Shown: positions 45,551 to 57,942, counted from the stretch's first letter. The stretch is DNA of 64,000 nucleotides from Adiantum capillus-veneris (GCA_014529385.2 CM043942.1:24926469-24990468), one strand, 5' to 3'. The notes: generated from the letters alone by a model not told the origin. Numbers and translations: made by a program.

Positions 45551-48500
45551 TGTGTCGTCCCTTGACACAGCTTTATGGGCTGAAGTAGTCTTCCGGTTGA
45601 CGGCGGGCGAGGCGGTCTGTAAGTGCTTCCGATGCCTTTTTGTATCTGATTCTTCATTCTTTGTCATGCACTTGCAGAAATTGCATGGTGACTTGATTCT
45701 TCAGTTCCACCACTAAGGAGCCTACAAACCTGGATGTGAGGTTGCTTATCACCAGTGAAAATATCTTCGTTCGTCAAGTGAAGAATCCAATGTAGAATGC
45801 TTTCTGAAAGGCTAGCATATTATGTGAGGGCATGAACATGCATCAGCCATAGAATCCGTAAAGGATTTCTTCTGAAGGTTGCCCACTCAAATCCTAACAT
45901 AAACCTTTGTTTCCTTCCAAGAATGAGAGCCATGGGGCTCCTGTCTACTCAAGCTCATTGAAAACTTGTATGCATGTGAGTAGCATCCTGTAGATCTTAT
46001 ATAACATTGCACAAGAGAGATCTGGTAGACTCTTGAAGAATGACATGGCGCTCGTTAGGGTTTTCACCATGTATTCCTCTGTTGCTTGGCCTCTCTATGG
46101 AGCTGGCAACCTGGGGAAGTTGAGCCAAGTTGGCCTCTTCTTCTGCAGTGCTTCATGCGCTTGCCATGTCCTTACTCTAGATACAAGACAGAATGTTGGA
46201 TCTCTTTGTAAGGCTGCAGGTGCTCTTGTGAACAGAATCAGGTATCTCGGATTCTTGTTCAGCCAGCTTAACCTCCACTTTGGGTGGTCTTTATCTGCGC
46301 CATCTTCTTGCATATCCTTGTACAACCTTTCTTTTACCTGTAAAAGTTCTACTTTGATGAGAGGGTACAACAGGGATAGTTGGTGCCATTGAGTGTTGAT
46401 TTGATTGGGAGTGAGTTGAGTGACGTTGATAGAGTGTAAAACTCTCAACTCCCAATCCATAGTAGCCTTCCACTACTCATCCACCTCTAAGGTGATCTTC
46501 TTCCTCAGTGCCTCTTCTTCAGCTTCTTTTGATAGATGGACCACTGGCACTGTATCTGCATCTGTGATGTGAATCTGAAAATCTTCATCACCACTCGACT
46601 CTGTTGTGGATTGCGTTTCAAACTCAACAAACAAGACCAAGGGAATGTCTATTTGGGGTGGCTCTGAAGTGCCTGCCTCTTCCTGCGTGTCTGGCTTTCC
46701 ATCTCTGAGGAGCTGATTTATCCGCTCGAGTTCTCCTATCTCCTTTAGGAGCTCCTCCTCTCTTTGAACCCACGTCAATCTAGGTCTCTGCGCTGTGACT
46801 GCTCAAGCTTTAATTCCAGTTCTAAGTCCTTGTTTTTCTTTTCAAGTGCCTTGTACACTTCATTAGTTCCCTTGATCGAGGCCACGGCTGGGTTTTCTCG
46901 GATTTGCCGTAAGAAAATGGCCCGATCATTGATTCTCTGTTCATAATATTGCAGGGAAGCATTGGCAACATCTAACTGCACCTTAATTTTTTGAGCTGAC
47001 AGAGAGGTTGTAAGAAGTTCATTTGTGACTTCTATCAGCTGCTCGTCTTTTACCTTGCAGGCATTAGATAATTTCCTGAGGAGGTCACCTAACTCCTCCA
47101 TTTCCTTTTGTTGTTTATCCCTGGATATATGATGTTGTTCCACTTCTGCCTTCAGCTATTGCACTTGCCTTTGGAGATCATTGATGATAATCATCCTGTC
47201 TTCAAGCTCTCCTTGAAGAGCGTCGATCACCATTTATAATTCCTTTGCCTTTGTGTTGCCATTAACGGAGTCTCTCCGTCATTTCCTGCATATGGCATGC
47301 ATATTCATTGACCTATATTATAACTTCATCATTTGACTGCCACTCCTCCTCTCTTGCCAGCTGGGATGTGCCTGCAGACTCATGTGTTGCTTCTTGCTGC
47401 GTCATAATTGCTGGTGTTTCTTATGTAGAGATAGATGGTCGGTCTTCTTCTTGGCCATCCTAAGGCTTTGATGCCTCGGTAGTTTCTGGCTGAGTAGAAG
47501 TAGATGGTGTGGTCTCAACCCTTACTGTCTCTTCAGGTGCTAGCCTTTCTACCTTCTCTGGCTGAGGCTCCATCTCAGTTGCTGTGGTAGATTATTTTTC
47601 TATATCTGCTTCCTCATTGGTTTCTTCTTCCAGCTTTTGAGTCTCTTCTGCTGCCTGCTCCGGTTCTGGCTCGGCTTCGTTTACCTTATGTCCGTCGGTG
47701 TGGTCAGCTTTTTGTGTAGATTCTGTTCGTTGGGTGGATTCAAAATCTTTCTCTTTTTCAGTCTCTACTTCTTCATTAGCACCTTTGCCTGGTGGTGATG
47801 GTGGTGGGCTAAGCATGGGATGGCCCTGTTGTTCCAGGGGTGGTGAGGTGGGTCGGGGAGATCCCTAGCTTTGCTCTTGTGTAGCCGTTTCCTCAGCTTT
47901 CTTTGCCACTTCTTCTGCCTCTTTCAGCTTTAGGGCTTCGGCCTCTTGGTACATTCTTTATAAATAATCTGTTGGATCATCTGTCTCTTTTCTTATATGA
48001 TGCTTTGTTCGAGGTCCTTTCAGTCCTGTGGGTACCCACTTCTCTTTGTCCTTTCTTTGTGCTTACCTACTGCATTGGTAAGCCTGTTTTTCTCTTTCAA
48101 AACGCACTTGTTTTTGAGCTGGCTCCTCTTGGTGAGTAGCCACAACTTTCCTCTTCATCTCTTCCCTCCGAGCTCTCTTTTCTTCGTTGTAAGAGCTCTC
48201 ACTGCTGTGCTGCTCTGGTGAGTTGTCAGTTGACTCATCATCTGATTTCTTTGATCTTTTACCTGACCTTGTAGCTCATGGAGAGGGTCCATGTATTCTG
48301 ATCAAGGGCAGGTGGTAGGTTGTCGGCCATGCCGATGGCATGATAGGCTATTGTAGTCAACACTTCTGGCGTGCCCAAGTATGTGATTTTCCCCTCCTTC
48401 TTGGTGCCCTTCAAGGTTTTCAAGACATATTGCGTGTGGTCCACAGGCTGCCTTGTTGTTGACTTAAGAACCTGAGTGAAGGTGGTGCCCACGGCGCTAG

Positions 48501-49363
48501 GGGGGTTCAATATGTGTAAAACTACCATATCACGTGCGTTCAAGCATGTTTGTAAAACCCCTTATCTGTGAATTTTTTAAGGAATATAGTATATCCTTTT
48601 CTTTTAAAATCTGTAAGTTTTTTTCAAATTTGAAAAAATAATGCCCTTTTCTATATATATTTCTGTAAGTTTCAAGAACTTTTAATACCCCTCTGTTGAA
48701 CTCACGTGATAGGTTACATTTTTATTAGGTGACCTCCCCGCGCCACGGCGTGATTTGGTGTAGTGTACCTTGGTGGCCTTTTTTCCAAAAAATGAAAGTG
48801 TTGATGGTACAAACGGGCTGGCTCTTCCACCTGTTTGTGGATAAATCGGTGAATGTAGCCGCGGCTGTCTCCTTAGTAAATGTGCCTGTGATTTTCCTGT
48901 CTCTTGCCCGCATGGTCATTCCTTCAGTGGGCAATCTGAGTGCCTCTGCCACTATCTCTTTGGTGATTACTACCTCGACCTTGTTCCCTTGGGTGTCGGA
49001 TATTTGTGCGGTTCCGTCCTCTTTGATGGTGGATAGAAGCTCGTAAGCTTTCTGAAATTCCACTCCGCAAGGCTCTTGTTCGTAGAAATGCCTAAGCCCC
49101 AACCTGCGGTTAGCCTCTTTGGTTTCTGGCTTGGCAGCTACATCATAGACCTCTTTAGGCAGGATTTGCAACTCCACCTGATGCCCTTCTTCACTGTTGA
49201 ACCTGCCAGTGAAGACCGTTGTGTGGTGCTCTTCCAGCTGTTCTTTAGAAAGGTAGGATGCCTTTGTCGCTTTGACTAACTCAAGGTCCAGTTGATACGC
49301 AGGCAGTTCTTGTAGTTTCTCTTTTTGGTTTAGTTTTTTCTTGGCCCTCTCTGCTGCTTGCAT
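45551..49363 (-). pseudogene. Large decayed coiled-coil ORF of an unidentified retroelement
   Basis: A long minus-strand coding region in pieces. 49363-48725 (212 codons) begins MQAAERAKKKLNQKEKLQEL and holds a compact part with VVITKEIVAEALRLPTEG, like the ORFs of unknown function in some plant gypsy elements. 48543-48259 reads VLTTIAYHAIGMADNLPPAL. A Lys/Glu-rich, Pro-rich linker (47816-47592) comes next. A coiled coil at 47143-46775 (KDEQLIEVTNELLTTSLSAQ, KALEKKNKDLELELKLEQ) shifts one base near 46778 into 46778-46095. Stops and a 180-bp AT-rich break near 48545-48725 show decay. No RT, integrase or protease motif is seen. The position before a polypurine tract and LTR says it belongs to a retroelement. 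A gag-like structural protein is a guess. Confidence 0.45.
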
Positions 49364-50290
49364 TGCCCTTGTTCAGTGGAATAGAGTCCAAAGTTAGCAG
49401 ATTTGTCGGATTTTTCTCTGGAATGTCCTTTTAGCTTGAAATGCTGATAATCTGGTCCAAATTGCTTCAAATCAATTTTTGAACAAGCAAAGATGCATAA
49501 AACCACAAAACTGTATGGTCAAAACAAAAATTTGACCAAAGTAAATAATCACAATTATTTACAGCTGAGGAAAATTTCCAACTTTTTGCAAACTTGTCTT
49601 TCTAGGCTTGAAGTATATACCTAATACATGCTCTGAGTGAATTATGGGCTCATTTGGATGCACAGGTTGAAAATGGTACCAGATTTTGGTTTTAGGTCTT
49701 TGAAACAGTATATATAAAGGAAATTTGAGATTTTGAACCCCAAATTGGTTCAAAGTTGGCTAGTGGGCTTATCACAACATGTGCTTTGGATGTATGATGG
49801 CTGGATATCAAAATTCCTCAATTTTGACCAAAAAGTAAATAATCGCGATTATTAACTTTTCTTCTAAAATTGACATTTTTTGGTACAAATTGGTTCTAAG
49901 CATGGTATAGACCTTGGGTATGAGATATGAGGTGATTTGGATCAAGAAATGTTGTTCATAACCCAAATTTTGGCTTGCGAAGACTTCTTTGCGTTTTTTT
50001 GGCAATTTTACAAGTAATGGGTGGTCATTTTGGCTCATACTTGATTTTTGGCATGTAATAGGTAAGTACACATGATAGGTGAGATGATTTGACAATTTTC
50101 AAGCAAAGCTGATGCAAAACTAAATAATCACAATTATCAACTTCAGTGACAAAAACTTTGCAAAACCCACAAATTTTGGCATAGACATGTTTCATACATT
50201 TAATACAAGTCCTAAATTGAATTTGGTCAAGTTTGGTCATGCCGGCATCACTTTGTGCTCTATCGACTCTGAAATCACCGTTTTTTGTGA
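49364..50290 (-). repeat. Leader with about 290-bp diverged tandem repeats
   Basis: The motif TAAATAATCRYRATTAT occurs at about 49541, 49832 and 50121, spacings of 291 and 289 bp, each inside a longer similar context (TTGACCAAA before it; ATTTGG...TTTTGG after it). It is itself palindromic (GTAAATAATcacaATTATTTAC). The repeats lie upstream (in minus sense) of the large ORF and look like its 5' leader. The same motif recurs at 44953 beyond the LTR. Confidence 0.65.
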
Positions 50291-50647
50291 TTACTCTATC
50301 TGTTGGGTTGGTTGTTCAACTTTGAGGCTTCGGACTTGTCCGTAACATAGTCGTGAAGCTACCTGTCCAATTCTGGCTCATTTGGAGTCAGTTTGGCCTT
50401 GTATGTCGAATTTGACGCTTTGTAACCTTCGAGCCGTTTTCTTCTTTTCGAGGGCTTTGCTTGATGAATTTCACCAAACCAATCATATACATTGTATATG
50501 GACCTCATTAGCAAGCCATCTGTGGAGTCAGGTCGGAATTCTGGCATTTGCCCAAAACCTAACTTTTCTACTAGGGACCCCCTTGACCCAGTCGAATGGT
50601 CATCTGATGGTATAGAAAGGTTCTATTATGTTAGGGCATGTTGGGGC
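50291..50647. other. Unassigned sequence at the border of chromovirus copy 2
   Basis: About 360 bases with no ORF that I trust and no match within the window. The border with the chromovirus integrase (KTIKAHQM, then unrelated sequence) is at about 50648. Confidence 0.5.
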
Positions 50648-53243
50648 CATTTGATGGGCTTTGATAGTCTTTTTGACAGGTATAAAATGAGCTTGTTTAC
50701 TGAACCTGTCTACTATCGTCCATATTTCCGTATTCCCATGGATAGACTTAGGCAATCCAAAGATAAAATCCATGGATATGCTCTCCCATGGTGAATTAGG
50801 GATTGGCAAAGGTTGAAGCAATCCAAGTTGCTTCCCTCTATCAAACTTCGTCTTTTGGCATACCACACATTTAGAAACATACTCTTGTATGTTTGCTTTC
50901 ATGGTAGGCCAATAGAATTATGTTTCAATGCCCTTTAGGGTGGACTGAATCCCTCTATGTCCTGCATAAGGAGGAGCATGAGATTCATACATTACTTTCT
51001 CACGTAGTGAACTAGTAACGCATAGTCTATTGCCATAGAGAAGATAACCATCTTGTAAAGTAAATGGTTCCTCTTTCTTCCCTAGTGCAAGGGCTGAAAT
51101 CACATCTCTAAAATCGGGATCAATAGCATACTCATCTATCATAGAAGATAGATCATTGTGAGTTGCTATGGAAACCGCATTCACTCTCGGCCGTCTTGAG
51201 AGTGCATCGGCTACTTGATTATGCTTGCCAGCAATGTGAGCAATATGAAAATGAAATCGTGAAAGAAAATTTGCCCACCTCATTTGTTTGTCGGAGAGCT
51301 TGGTCTGCGTCATGAAGTACTTAAGACTTTGGTGATCCTTTTGCAGAATGAAAGGAGTCCCCAATAAATAGTACTTCCATGAGTCTAAGGCATGTAGAAC
51401 TGCAAGGAGTTCCTTTTCATATATGCCTAGAGCTTGCTCAACAGGGTCGAGCCTTCGACTTTCATGGCCTATGGCTTGCCCTTCTTGAAGCAAAACAGCT
51501 CCAAGGCAATCACCACAAGCATCACATTGGACCTCAAATGGCTTTGAGAGATCCGGTAGTGTAAGCACAGGTTGAGAGAAGCTTTTCAAAAGCATTGTTC
51601 TCCTTGGTAGACCATGTATACCTAACGTTTTTCTTTGTTAGGTCATGTAATGGTCCTGCTATTAGTGAGAACTTTTCTATGAAGTGTTTATAGTATGCGC
51701 ACATACCTATAAAGCTTCTTAACTCATGAAGATTCCTTGGTTTAGGCCATCCTTTTATTACCTCTAACTTTGATGGATCCATTTGGATGCCATCTTGAGA
51801 GATAATGTGACCTAAATACTGAATCTCTTGTAAGAAAAATTCACTTTTCTTTCGATTAACATAAAGTTTATTCTCTCTTAGAACTCGAAATATTACCTGG
51901 AGGTGTCGCTTGTGTTTGTCTAATGAATTAGAGTAGATGGTGATATCATCAAAGAACTCCAGTAAAGGTTCGGTGAGGCCTGAATAGCTTAATCAAGTGG
52001 TTGAATGTGGCTGGTGCATTGGTCAAGCCAAAAGGCATGACAATGTATTCATAAAGACCAAACGTAGTGCAAAATGCGGTCTTTACAATGTCTTGATCAA
52101 CTATCCTTATTTGATGATAGCCACTTTTTAGGTCAATCCTACTGAAGTAGGTGGAGCCTTGTAGCTTATCAAATAGGTCTTCTACCCGTGGAACGAGAAA
52201 CCTATTTTTGATAGTGATTCTATTTAGTGCTCTATAGTCGACACACATACGATATGTGCCGTCTTTCTTTTGCACTAGTAGCACAGGAGAACAAAATGGA
52301 GATGAGCTAGGCCTAACCATGCCCTTCTCAAGTGACTCATGCACTTGCTGCATAATCTCCTCTTGTTGAGCTTGAGAAACTCTATAAGGAGGTTTGTTAG
52401 GCGGTGAACTTCTTGGAAGAAGTTCAATTGCATGGTCATCATTACCTCGTTTAGGAGGTAGCTCACAAGGGATGTCGTCAATAAAGACATCCTGAAACCC
52501 CTTGAGAAAATTGGATAACTCTACTTCCTTTGGATTGTGTATATTTTCTTTTGCTAAAACATTGGGTTCATTTTGAGAATCTTTAACAAAAATCATGTAC
52601 ACGGAAATAGAGCTCTTTATTGACTTGTTGAAAGCTTGTGTATGTACGATGGGTATAATGTTATCCATTTCCTTAGCATCTATATACATATCTTTTTACC
52701 TGAACTTAAAGGAGATTCTCCTTTCAGGGAATTTAACATTGGCAGCCATGCGATCAAACCATGGTGCTCCTAGGATTACATCCTCATGCTTGAGAGGAGA
52801 GATAAAGAAGTCCTCTTTGTCCACATAGCTTTGGACATGGAGCCTCAATTTCCCGATTAAGGGAGTGACTGAAGCTTCTTGCCCCTTGAAAGCACCGTGT
52901 GTGGGTAGGACATCTCCTATCTCGTAGGTTTGTATGCCTAGCTTGGTGGCCAACTCTATAGATATAAATTATGAGTAGAACTGGGGTCAAAGAGAATAAA
53001 AGCATCATGTTCTCTTACCTTTCCCCAAGTATGGCATAGAGGAGATCCTTTGTGGTGAGTTTCCTCCTCTTGGATTTCGACCAAGGTAGCTCTAGGAGGA
53101 TCATGGCGGTTGTTCTTTTGGGGACAAGTGTGATACACATGCCCTTGTTCGCCGCACTTGAAACACCGGTTATCCTTGCGATAACGCTCAAGATCTTCAA
53201 GAGAGAGTTTATTTTTGCCTTTACAAACTCCCTTCTCTTTAGC
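50648..53243 (-). pseudogene. Chromovirus copy 2, pol part (integrase start to zinc knuckle), broken
   Basis: The minus-strand order is the same as copy 1. A zinc knuckle ([14 protein letters not shown], near 53150) and protease ([14 protein letters not shown]; the Gly of DPGST is Ser here) lead into RT (52689-51949: [40 protein letters not shown]). RNase H (51595-50918: VQCDACGDCLGAVLLQEG) and the integrase start (50902-50648: YVSKCVVCQKTKFDRG, SPWESISMDFIFGLPK) follow. The catalytic FFDD region of RT is damaged by a short deletion and shift near 51955. The element ends abruptly in the integrase core at 50648. Where comparable it retains sense codons (Tyr, Gln) at sites that are stops in copy 1. 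Confidence 0.9.
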
Positions 53244-53612
53244 AAAATGGGTCAGAAAATACAGTGGATCAGGGGATCCATATGACCACTTAGCAAGCTT
53301 TAAGGAAGTGCTAAGAGCAAAATGGGTCAGAAAATACAGTGGATCAGGGGATCCATATGACCACTTAGCAAGCTTTAAGGAAGTGCTAAGAGCAGAGCGT
53401 ATATTCAATTTCCATACTCAATTCGAGGGGTTTGGAATGACATTAGAAGGAAAAGCTTTGACATGGTTCCAAAACATTCCACCAAGGTCAATCATGGATT
53501 TGAATACATTAGCTCAAGGATTTGTAGCTGCTTATTCTAAAACGGGTTCCTCGAAACCCATGCATAATCAAAAAAGTGGTGCTTCATATTGCAGTATTCG
53601 AACAACAAAATA
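53244..53612 (+). pseudogene. Gag fragment of another gypsy element, with a 75-bp tandem duplication
   Basis: The + frame reads KWVRKYSGSGDPYDHLASFK, repeated once exactly (units 53244-53318 and 53319-53393, 25 codons each). It continues with the Ty3/gypsy capsid core FEGFGMTLEGKALTWFQNIP, then LAQGFVAAYSKTG, to a TAA at 53612. Only part of gag is present. The tandem unit begins exactly at the insertion border and both units end in AGAGC or TTAGC-like bases, so the duplication probably arose with the junction. Confidence 0.7.
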
Positions 53613-54748
53613 ATGGGGGATCTTTGGGTACTTACTACTGACGTTTGTCTCGTCCGTCATGATAATATGCAGCCTAATTTTTTGGGGTTTTTACTTTGTA
53701 TCTGACGCGTGGAAAAATATGCATACTACCACGTGGTATAATGGGTTTTTTCTTCCCTTATGCCATTTTTGGGATTGTTATACTCGCTAATGATCTCGCT
53801 TATTGTCTTATACAGCATGACGCTGACAGAATTTTTAACAAATATGGGTTTTTCCTTTTGATAGACAAGTTATAAAAAGGTTCTCTTTCACTAATGTCTT
53901 GGTTTTGGCTCATTTAGTGTGTTTTCTTCTCATTTGGCATACAAACTGAGGTAAGATGAAATTCGTAAGCCCAAATGGGCATGACAAATTTAAGTTTCTT
54001 TGATAACATAGCCGTGTTTTGATACCTTTAAATGGAATTTTTTGAGAGGTATGGCTTCATGATAAATGGTAGAAAAAATGGAACTTTATGGCTTCATGAT
54101 ACCTAAAAATGGTAGAAAAATTGGAGCCTAACAAAACTAGAAAAGCAATTTTGGTATTGAAAGACTAATCTATGAGATGACAGGGGGATTAAGACACTTG
54201 GATCAGAAGGGGTTGTGGCCTTTTGATCAGAATAATATTTATGCTAATATCTATTTAAGGTCTAAATAAAAAATGGGGATATAAATACTATACATATAAG
54301 TACTTCTCTTTAAAATCTTTGGGGAAATGAAACCAAAGAACTGAAGTACATGAATACTTTGGAAAGTGGTTTTAAGTTTTTTTTTTTTTAAGTTGTAAGT
54401 TGGACAAGGATAACAATTGATATAGTCCATTGACACATGTAAAATACATCCAAGACTAACGTATTTGTTGTCTTGTTTGGATGGATGCAGGTGAAGACTC
54501 TTATCCTTTCATGGAATGTTTTTGGCTTAAAGCTATTGTTTGTCCAATAGTACACTTGCTCCTACCACTTGGGAAGTAATTCTTTATTGGATCACTGTAT
54601 AGTAGAATGTGGCTTCATTCTCATATGCTATGTACAAATATAATTCTAAAACTGAGTTGTTTGTGTACTAATTTTTTCCTTTTCTTTAAAGCCAACTGTC
54701 TTTTGAATGTAAACGTTCATTTATGTCTTATTATATAAGTTAAAACAG

Positions 54749-54754
<6 letters not shown>

Positions 54755-54792
<38 letters not shown>

Positions 54793-54834
54793 GAGTAGGA
54801 AGAAGAGATAGAGATAGAGAGAGGAAAAAGAGGG

Positions 54835-54881
<47 letters not shown>

Positions 54882-54890
54882 GGGGGGGAG
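54755..54890. repeat. (CA)n, GA-rich and poly-G microsatellite cluster
   Basis: (CA)n from about 54752 to 54789, a GA-rich stretch, (GA)n at about 54842-54870, then about 17 G. The rest of the insertion to 55961 has no supported gene. Confidence 0.9.
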
Positions 54891-55961
54891 AGGAGAAAGA
54901 TATATATAGAAGAGAGGGAGAGATAATTGGGAAAATAGAGAGGAGAGAGAGACAGTTGGACAAATAGATTGTCTATGAATATAGTCTTGGGTGACAGCTG
55001 AAATATATATGGATGGCCTATAAGCTCTAAAAGATTCTCCCAGCAATGGCTTCAGTCTCTCATGCAAGGTGATTTTGTTCTTGACTATTAGCAGTGAACC
55101 TCTGTTACTTGATTGCCCTACAAGTTTTGCAAAGGTCCTACCCCTATGTTAGATTGAGGATTTAATTGAATTGTGAAATAGCAAAGAAATCTCCCTTCAA
55201 AAAGCTCTCTCCAACAAGGGCACGGAAAGCTTTTTCCTTGCAAACACTACTCTAGTGAAAGGATTAGAAAAGCTCCCTCCAAAAGCTCCCTCCATTCCCA
55301 TCCCTCTTGTGCGAGATCTCCATTCATTTGTATCATAACTATTGATCTTGACATGTAATGAAGTGATATCTTCTTTTACTTTTCACTTATTGCAATACAT
55401 GTTGTGGTTTGTCTCACTATTATGGTTGAGAACTAGACGTAGTCCAAATCTCTTAAGAGAGAACTTGCACAATTCAAGAGCCACTACTTTTATTTTTCAA
55501 ATTTTAAAGGTTAGAACTTTGATGATTCTCATATTCAAAAATCACTTCTTTGTCAAGCATCAAGGTATACATTGTGAATTAGCTTTGCTCTAGAGGACGA
55601 AAGTCTGTGCTACCTTTCAAGCAAGTAAATCAAGTGGTGTACAAGTAAGTACATCTACTGTGACCTCTACAATATTTTTTAGAAGCTTAATGATTTGTTA
55701 AACTAAAAGTTTAAGCAAATAATATAGTGTGTAATTAATCACTTCAAATAGAAGTTTAAGCACTCACAGTGTGGAGTTTCTGTTGGGCTTGAGGCTGTTG
55801 TTGCCAAAGCCAGTGCGATGATTGGAGTGGTTGATGCCATTGTTGTAATATTTGCTACACAATAGTAGATTATAATGTTTAGCTTAGTTTTACATAGTAT
55901 AGTATTGCGTGCACGCACACGCATGCGCACTCAAAAAGTATTCAATCTTTGTCACTATGAG

Positions 55962-57337
55962 TAGCTTTTTGCGTTGGAGTTGCCCTTAGGAGACTTTTGG
56001 ACGTTGTTCTTCCCCTTAGGCTCATTGGAACCCTTGTTTTCCATGGGCTTAGAATTTCTTTTAGCTCCCATTTGGAAATTGATTCGAGAGGGCACCATAG
56101 TATGGTGTATAACCGCCGATATGGTGCATGGCCTTTGGGAGTTGACATACTCCGCCATTTCTTCACTTAAGCCCGTACAAAATTATTGCTTTTACTCTCC
56201 AAAATCCAAATTTTTGAAGACAGTGGCTTTGAGTTGTAGGTCCCAAAACTTGTCTACATATTTGTGGATGGATTCATAGGGAGAGAGCTTCAAGCTTCGC
56301 CATTCGGTGAGTACTTTGTCTTTGGCATCGGTGGCCAAAAACTGCTTCATAATGGAAGCTCTTAAAGCTTTCCATTTTCATGGAGCTTCACCGTTGGCCC
56401 ATAGGCTAGACCACCATTGTCTGGCGGACTTTTGAAAGTGCATAGCTACATGGTGTAGCTTAGAGGACTCCGTGAAGCCCTCATCTCCAAACGCCGCATC
56501 AAATTGTTGGATAAAGGCCAAGACTTTGTCTGTAGCACCAAAAGTGCCATCACAGGTAAGGAAAGAGATGCTCTTCCCTCCCTCTTTCAATTTCTTGAGC
56601 TTGGACGACCTCTTCCATGCGACATAGGATTTACTATGGCCTCTTCTTTTTGATGGTTCAAAGGTTGCACCATCACTTTCTTTAGAAGAGCAAGAATTTG
56701 AGGAAGATGGAGAAGAGGGTGACCTATTTCTCGCATTTTTCTTGCCTTGATCTTCGTTGTCTTCACCATCACTTTCATAAGAGGAAGAGGATGAAGAGGA
56801 TGGAGAAGAGGGTGTCCTCTTTCTTGCCTTTTTCTTCTCTTGCTTTTTGTCATCCCTCTTTGAAGTATGGTGTGGAGAAGTATGCGATGGTCTTCTCCGT
56901 TTTGGAGGTGTTGGAGAGCGTTTATCCCGCCGTCTTCGTGGAGCCATCTCTGCCGAGGTGGCGGGAGACTCACTTCTTTCTTGTTCCTTTGGTGGAAGCT
57001 CTTGAATTCTCCTTTGAGAAGGAGATGCATCATCAAGGAGCAAATTTCTGAGCCCTTCATAGGGATCCTCTTCTTCTTCCCGAATCGGAGAGAGACCTCT
57101 TTTGGAAGTCTCGCAAGGAGGCTTCCTAGGTGTTCTCTCGTCATGGTGGGGAGCTTGGAGAATCCCATGAGCACGAAGCTGACGTTGAACTTCACTTCGG
57201 AGGGATGGATTGCCCATGGCTTGTTGAAGCCTAGAAACAAGATAGTTAACAAGCATCGGGGCATCATTAGTAGCTTGCTCACTAGCAAAATCAAAGTTAT
57301 AAACATTAATTTCACTCTCTTTACTATTGTCAGCCAT
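55962..57337 (-). pseudogene. Chromovirus copy 2, gag
   Basis: Starts at ATG 57337 (MADNSKESEINVYNFDFASE) and is open for 319 codons through the Ser-rich region and the capsid core FIQQFDAAFGDEGFTESSKL to a TGA at 56378-56380, where copy 1 has CGA (Arg). Gag continues beyond it in the same frame, with two further TAA codons near 56185-56200 where copy 1 has CAA (Gln), to [19 protein letters not shown] at the insertion border. It lacks the 34-bp duplication that shifts copy 1, so it shows the ancestral gag frame. Confidence 0.9.
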
Positions 57338-57838
57338 TCTAACAACTTTTAGGTGTAGACCTTTTAGGTGTACTTTGGCACTTCAAGCCCTAGTTGCTAC
57401 TCCTCTTTACCCCTTTAGAAAAAGCACTCAAGCTATTGTACCCGTGGCTCGAATACCATTAATTGCAAGGAATAGAAGAGAGGATCGTTCAACACCAAAA
57501 TTGCACCGGCTCCTGTCAAGCTTCTAATAGCTCAATAGTGGTTAAGCCATAGGCAAGCCCCGTAGGACTCCACTATTAAGACCATAGCTCTCGACGGTGA
57601 TTCCCCGTTAACTGCACAAAGGCAGGCGCACTGCAAGGCTAAAAAATCCCTATTCTACTTACTCACATGCAATTAATAGTACCAACCATTTATAGCTAGC
57701 TTGAGGACCTCCCTTCTTGAGCAAGAAAAGAGAAACCTTGTGCTCTGATACCAATGTAACATTTAATGGCCTAGTAACTTGTGTGTAGTGGAAAATAGCA
57801 TGAACATAGTGAGCATTTCATTAGAATAAATTCATTAG
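57338..57838 (-). mobile_element. Chromovirus copy 2, leader, primer site and truncated 5' LTR
   Basis: The leader matches copy 1 and the primer site TTGGTATCAGAGCAC is at 57740-57754. The LTR starts at 57755 and is kept for only about 80 bp (to about 57838), where it meets LINE-C directly. With the loss of everything beyond integrase, copy 2 is truncated at both ends. Confidence 0.85.
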
Positions 57839-57880
57839 AAACCTCCCCTGAAACCCGCTTGTCCTGCTGCTCGTACACAC

Positions 57881-57942
<62 letters not shown>

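Larger units (their letters stand above)
53244..55961. mobile_element. 2.7-kb insertion in chromovirus copy 2
   Basis: Copy 1 reads CTCTTTAGCTTTGTTGGAG continuously (40370-40390). In copy 2 this is split between CTCTTTAGC (to 53243) and TAGCTTTTTGCGTTGGAG (from 55962), so the 2718 bp between are an insertion with a possible 4-bp duplication TAGC. Inside are a gag fragment, AT-rich non-coding sequence, a stretch reading LILSWNVFGL near 54496 (like an L1 endonuclease start), microsatellites, and a transcript-end-like AT-rich region. No complete element is recognised. It may be composite. Confidence 0.6.
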
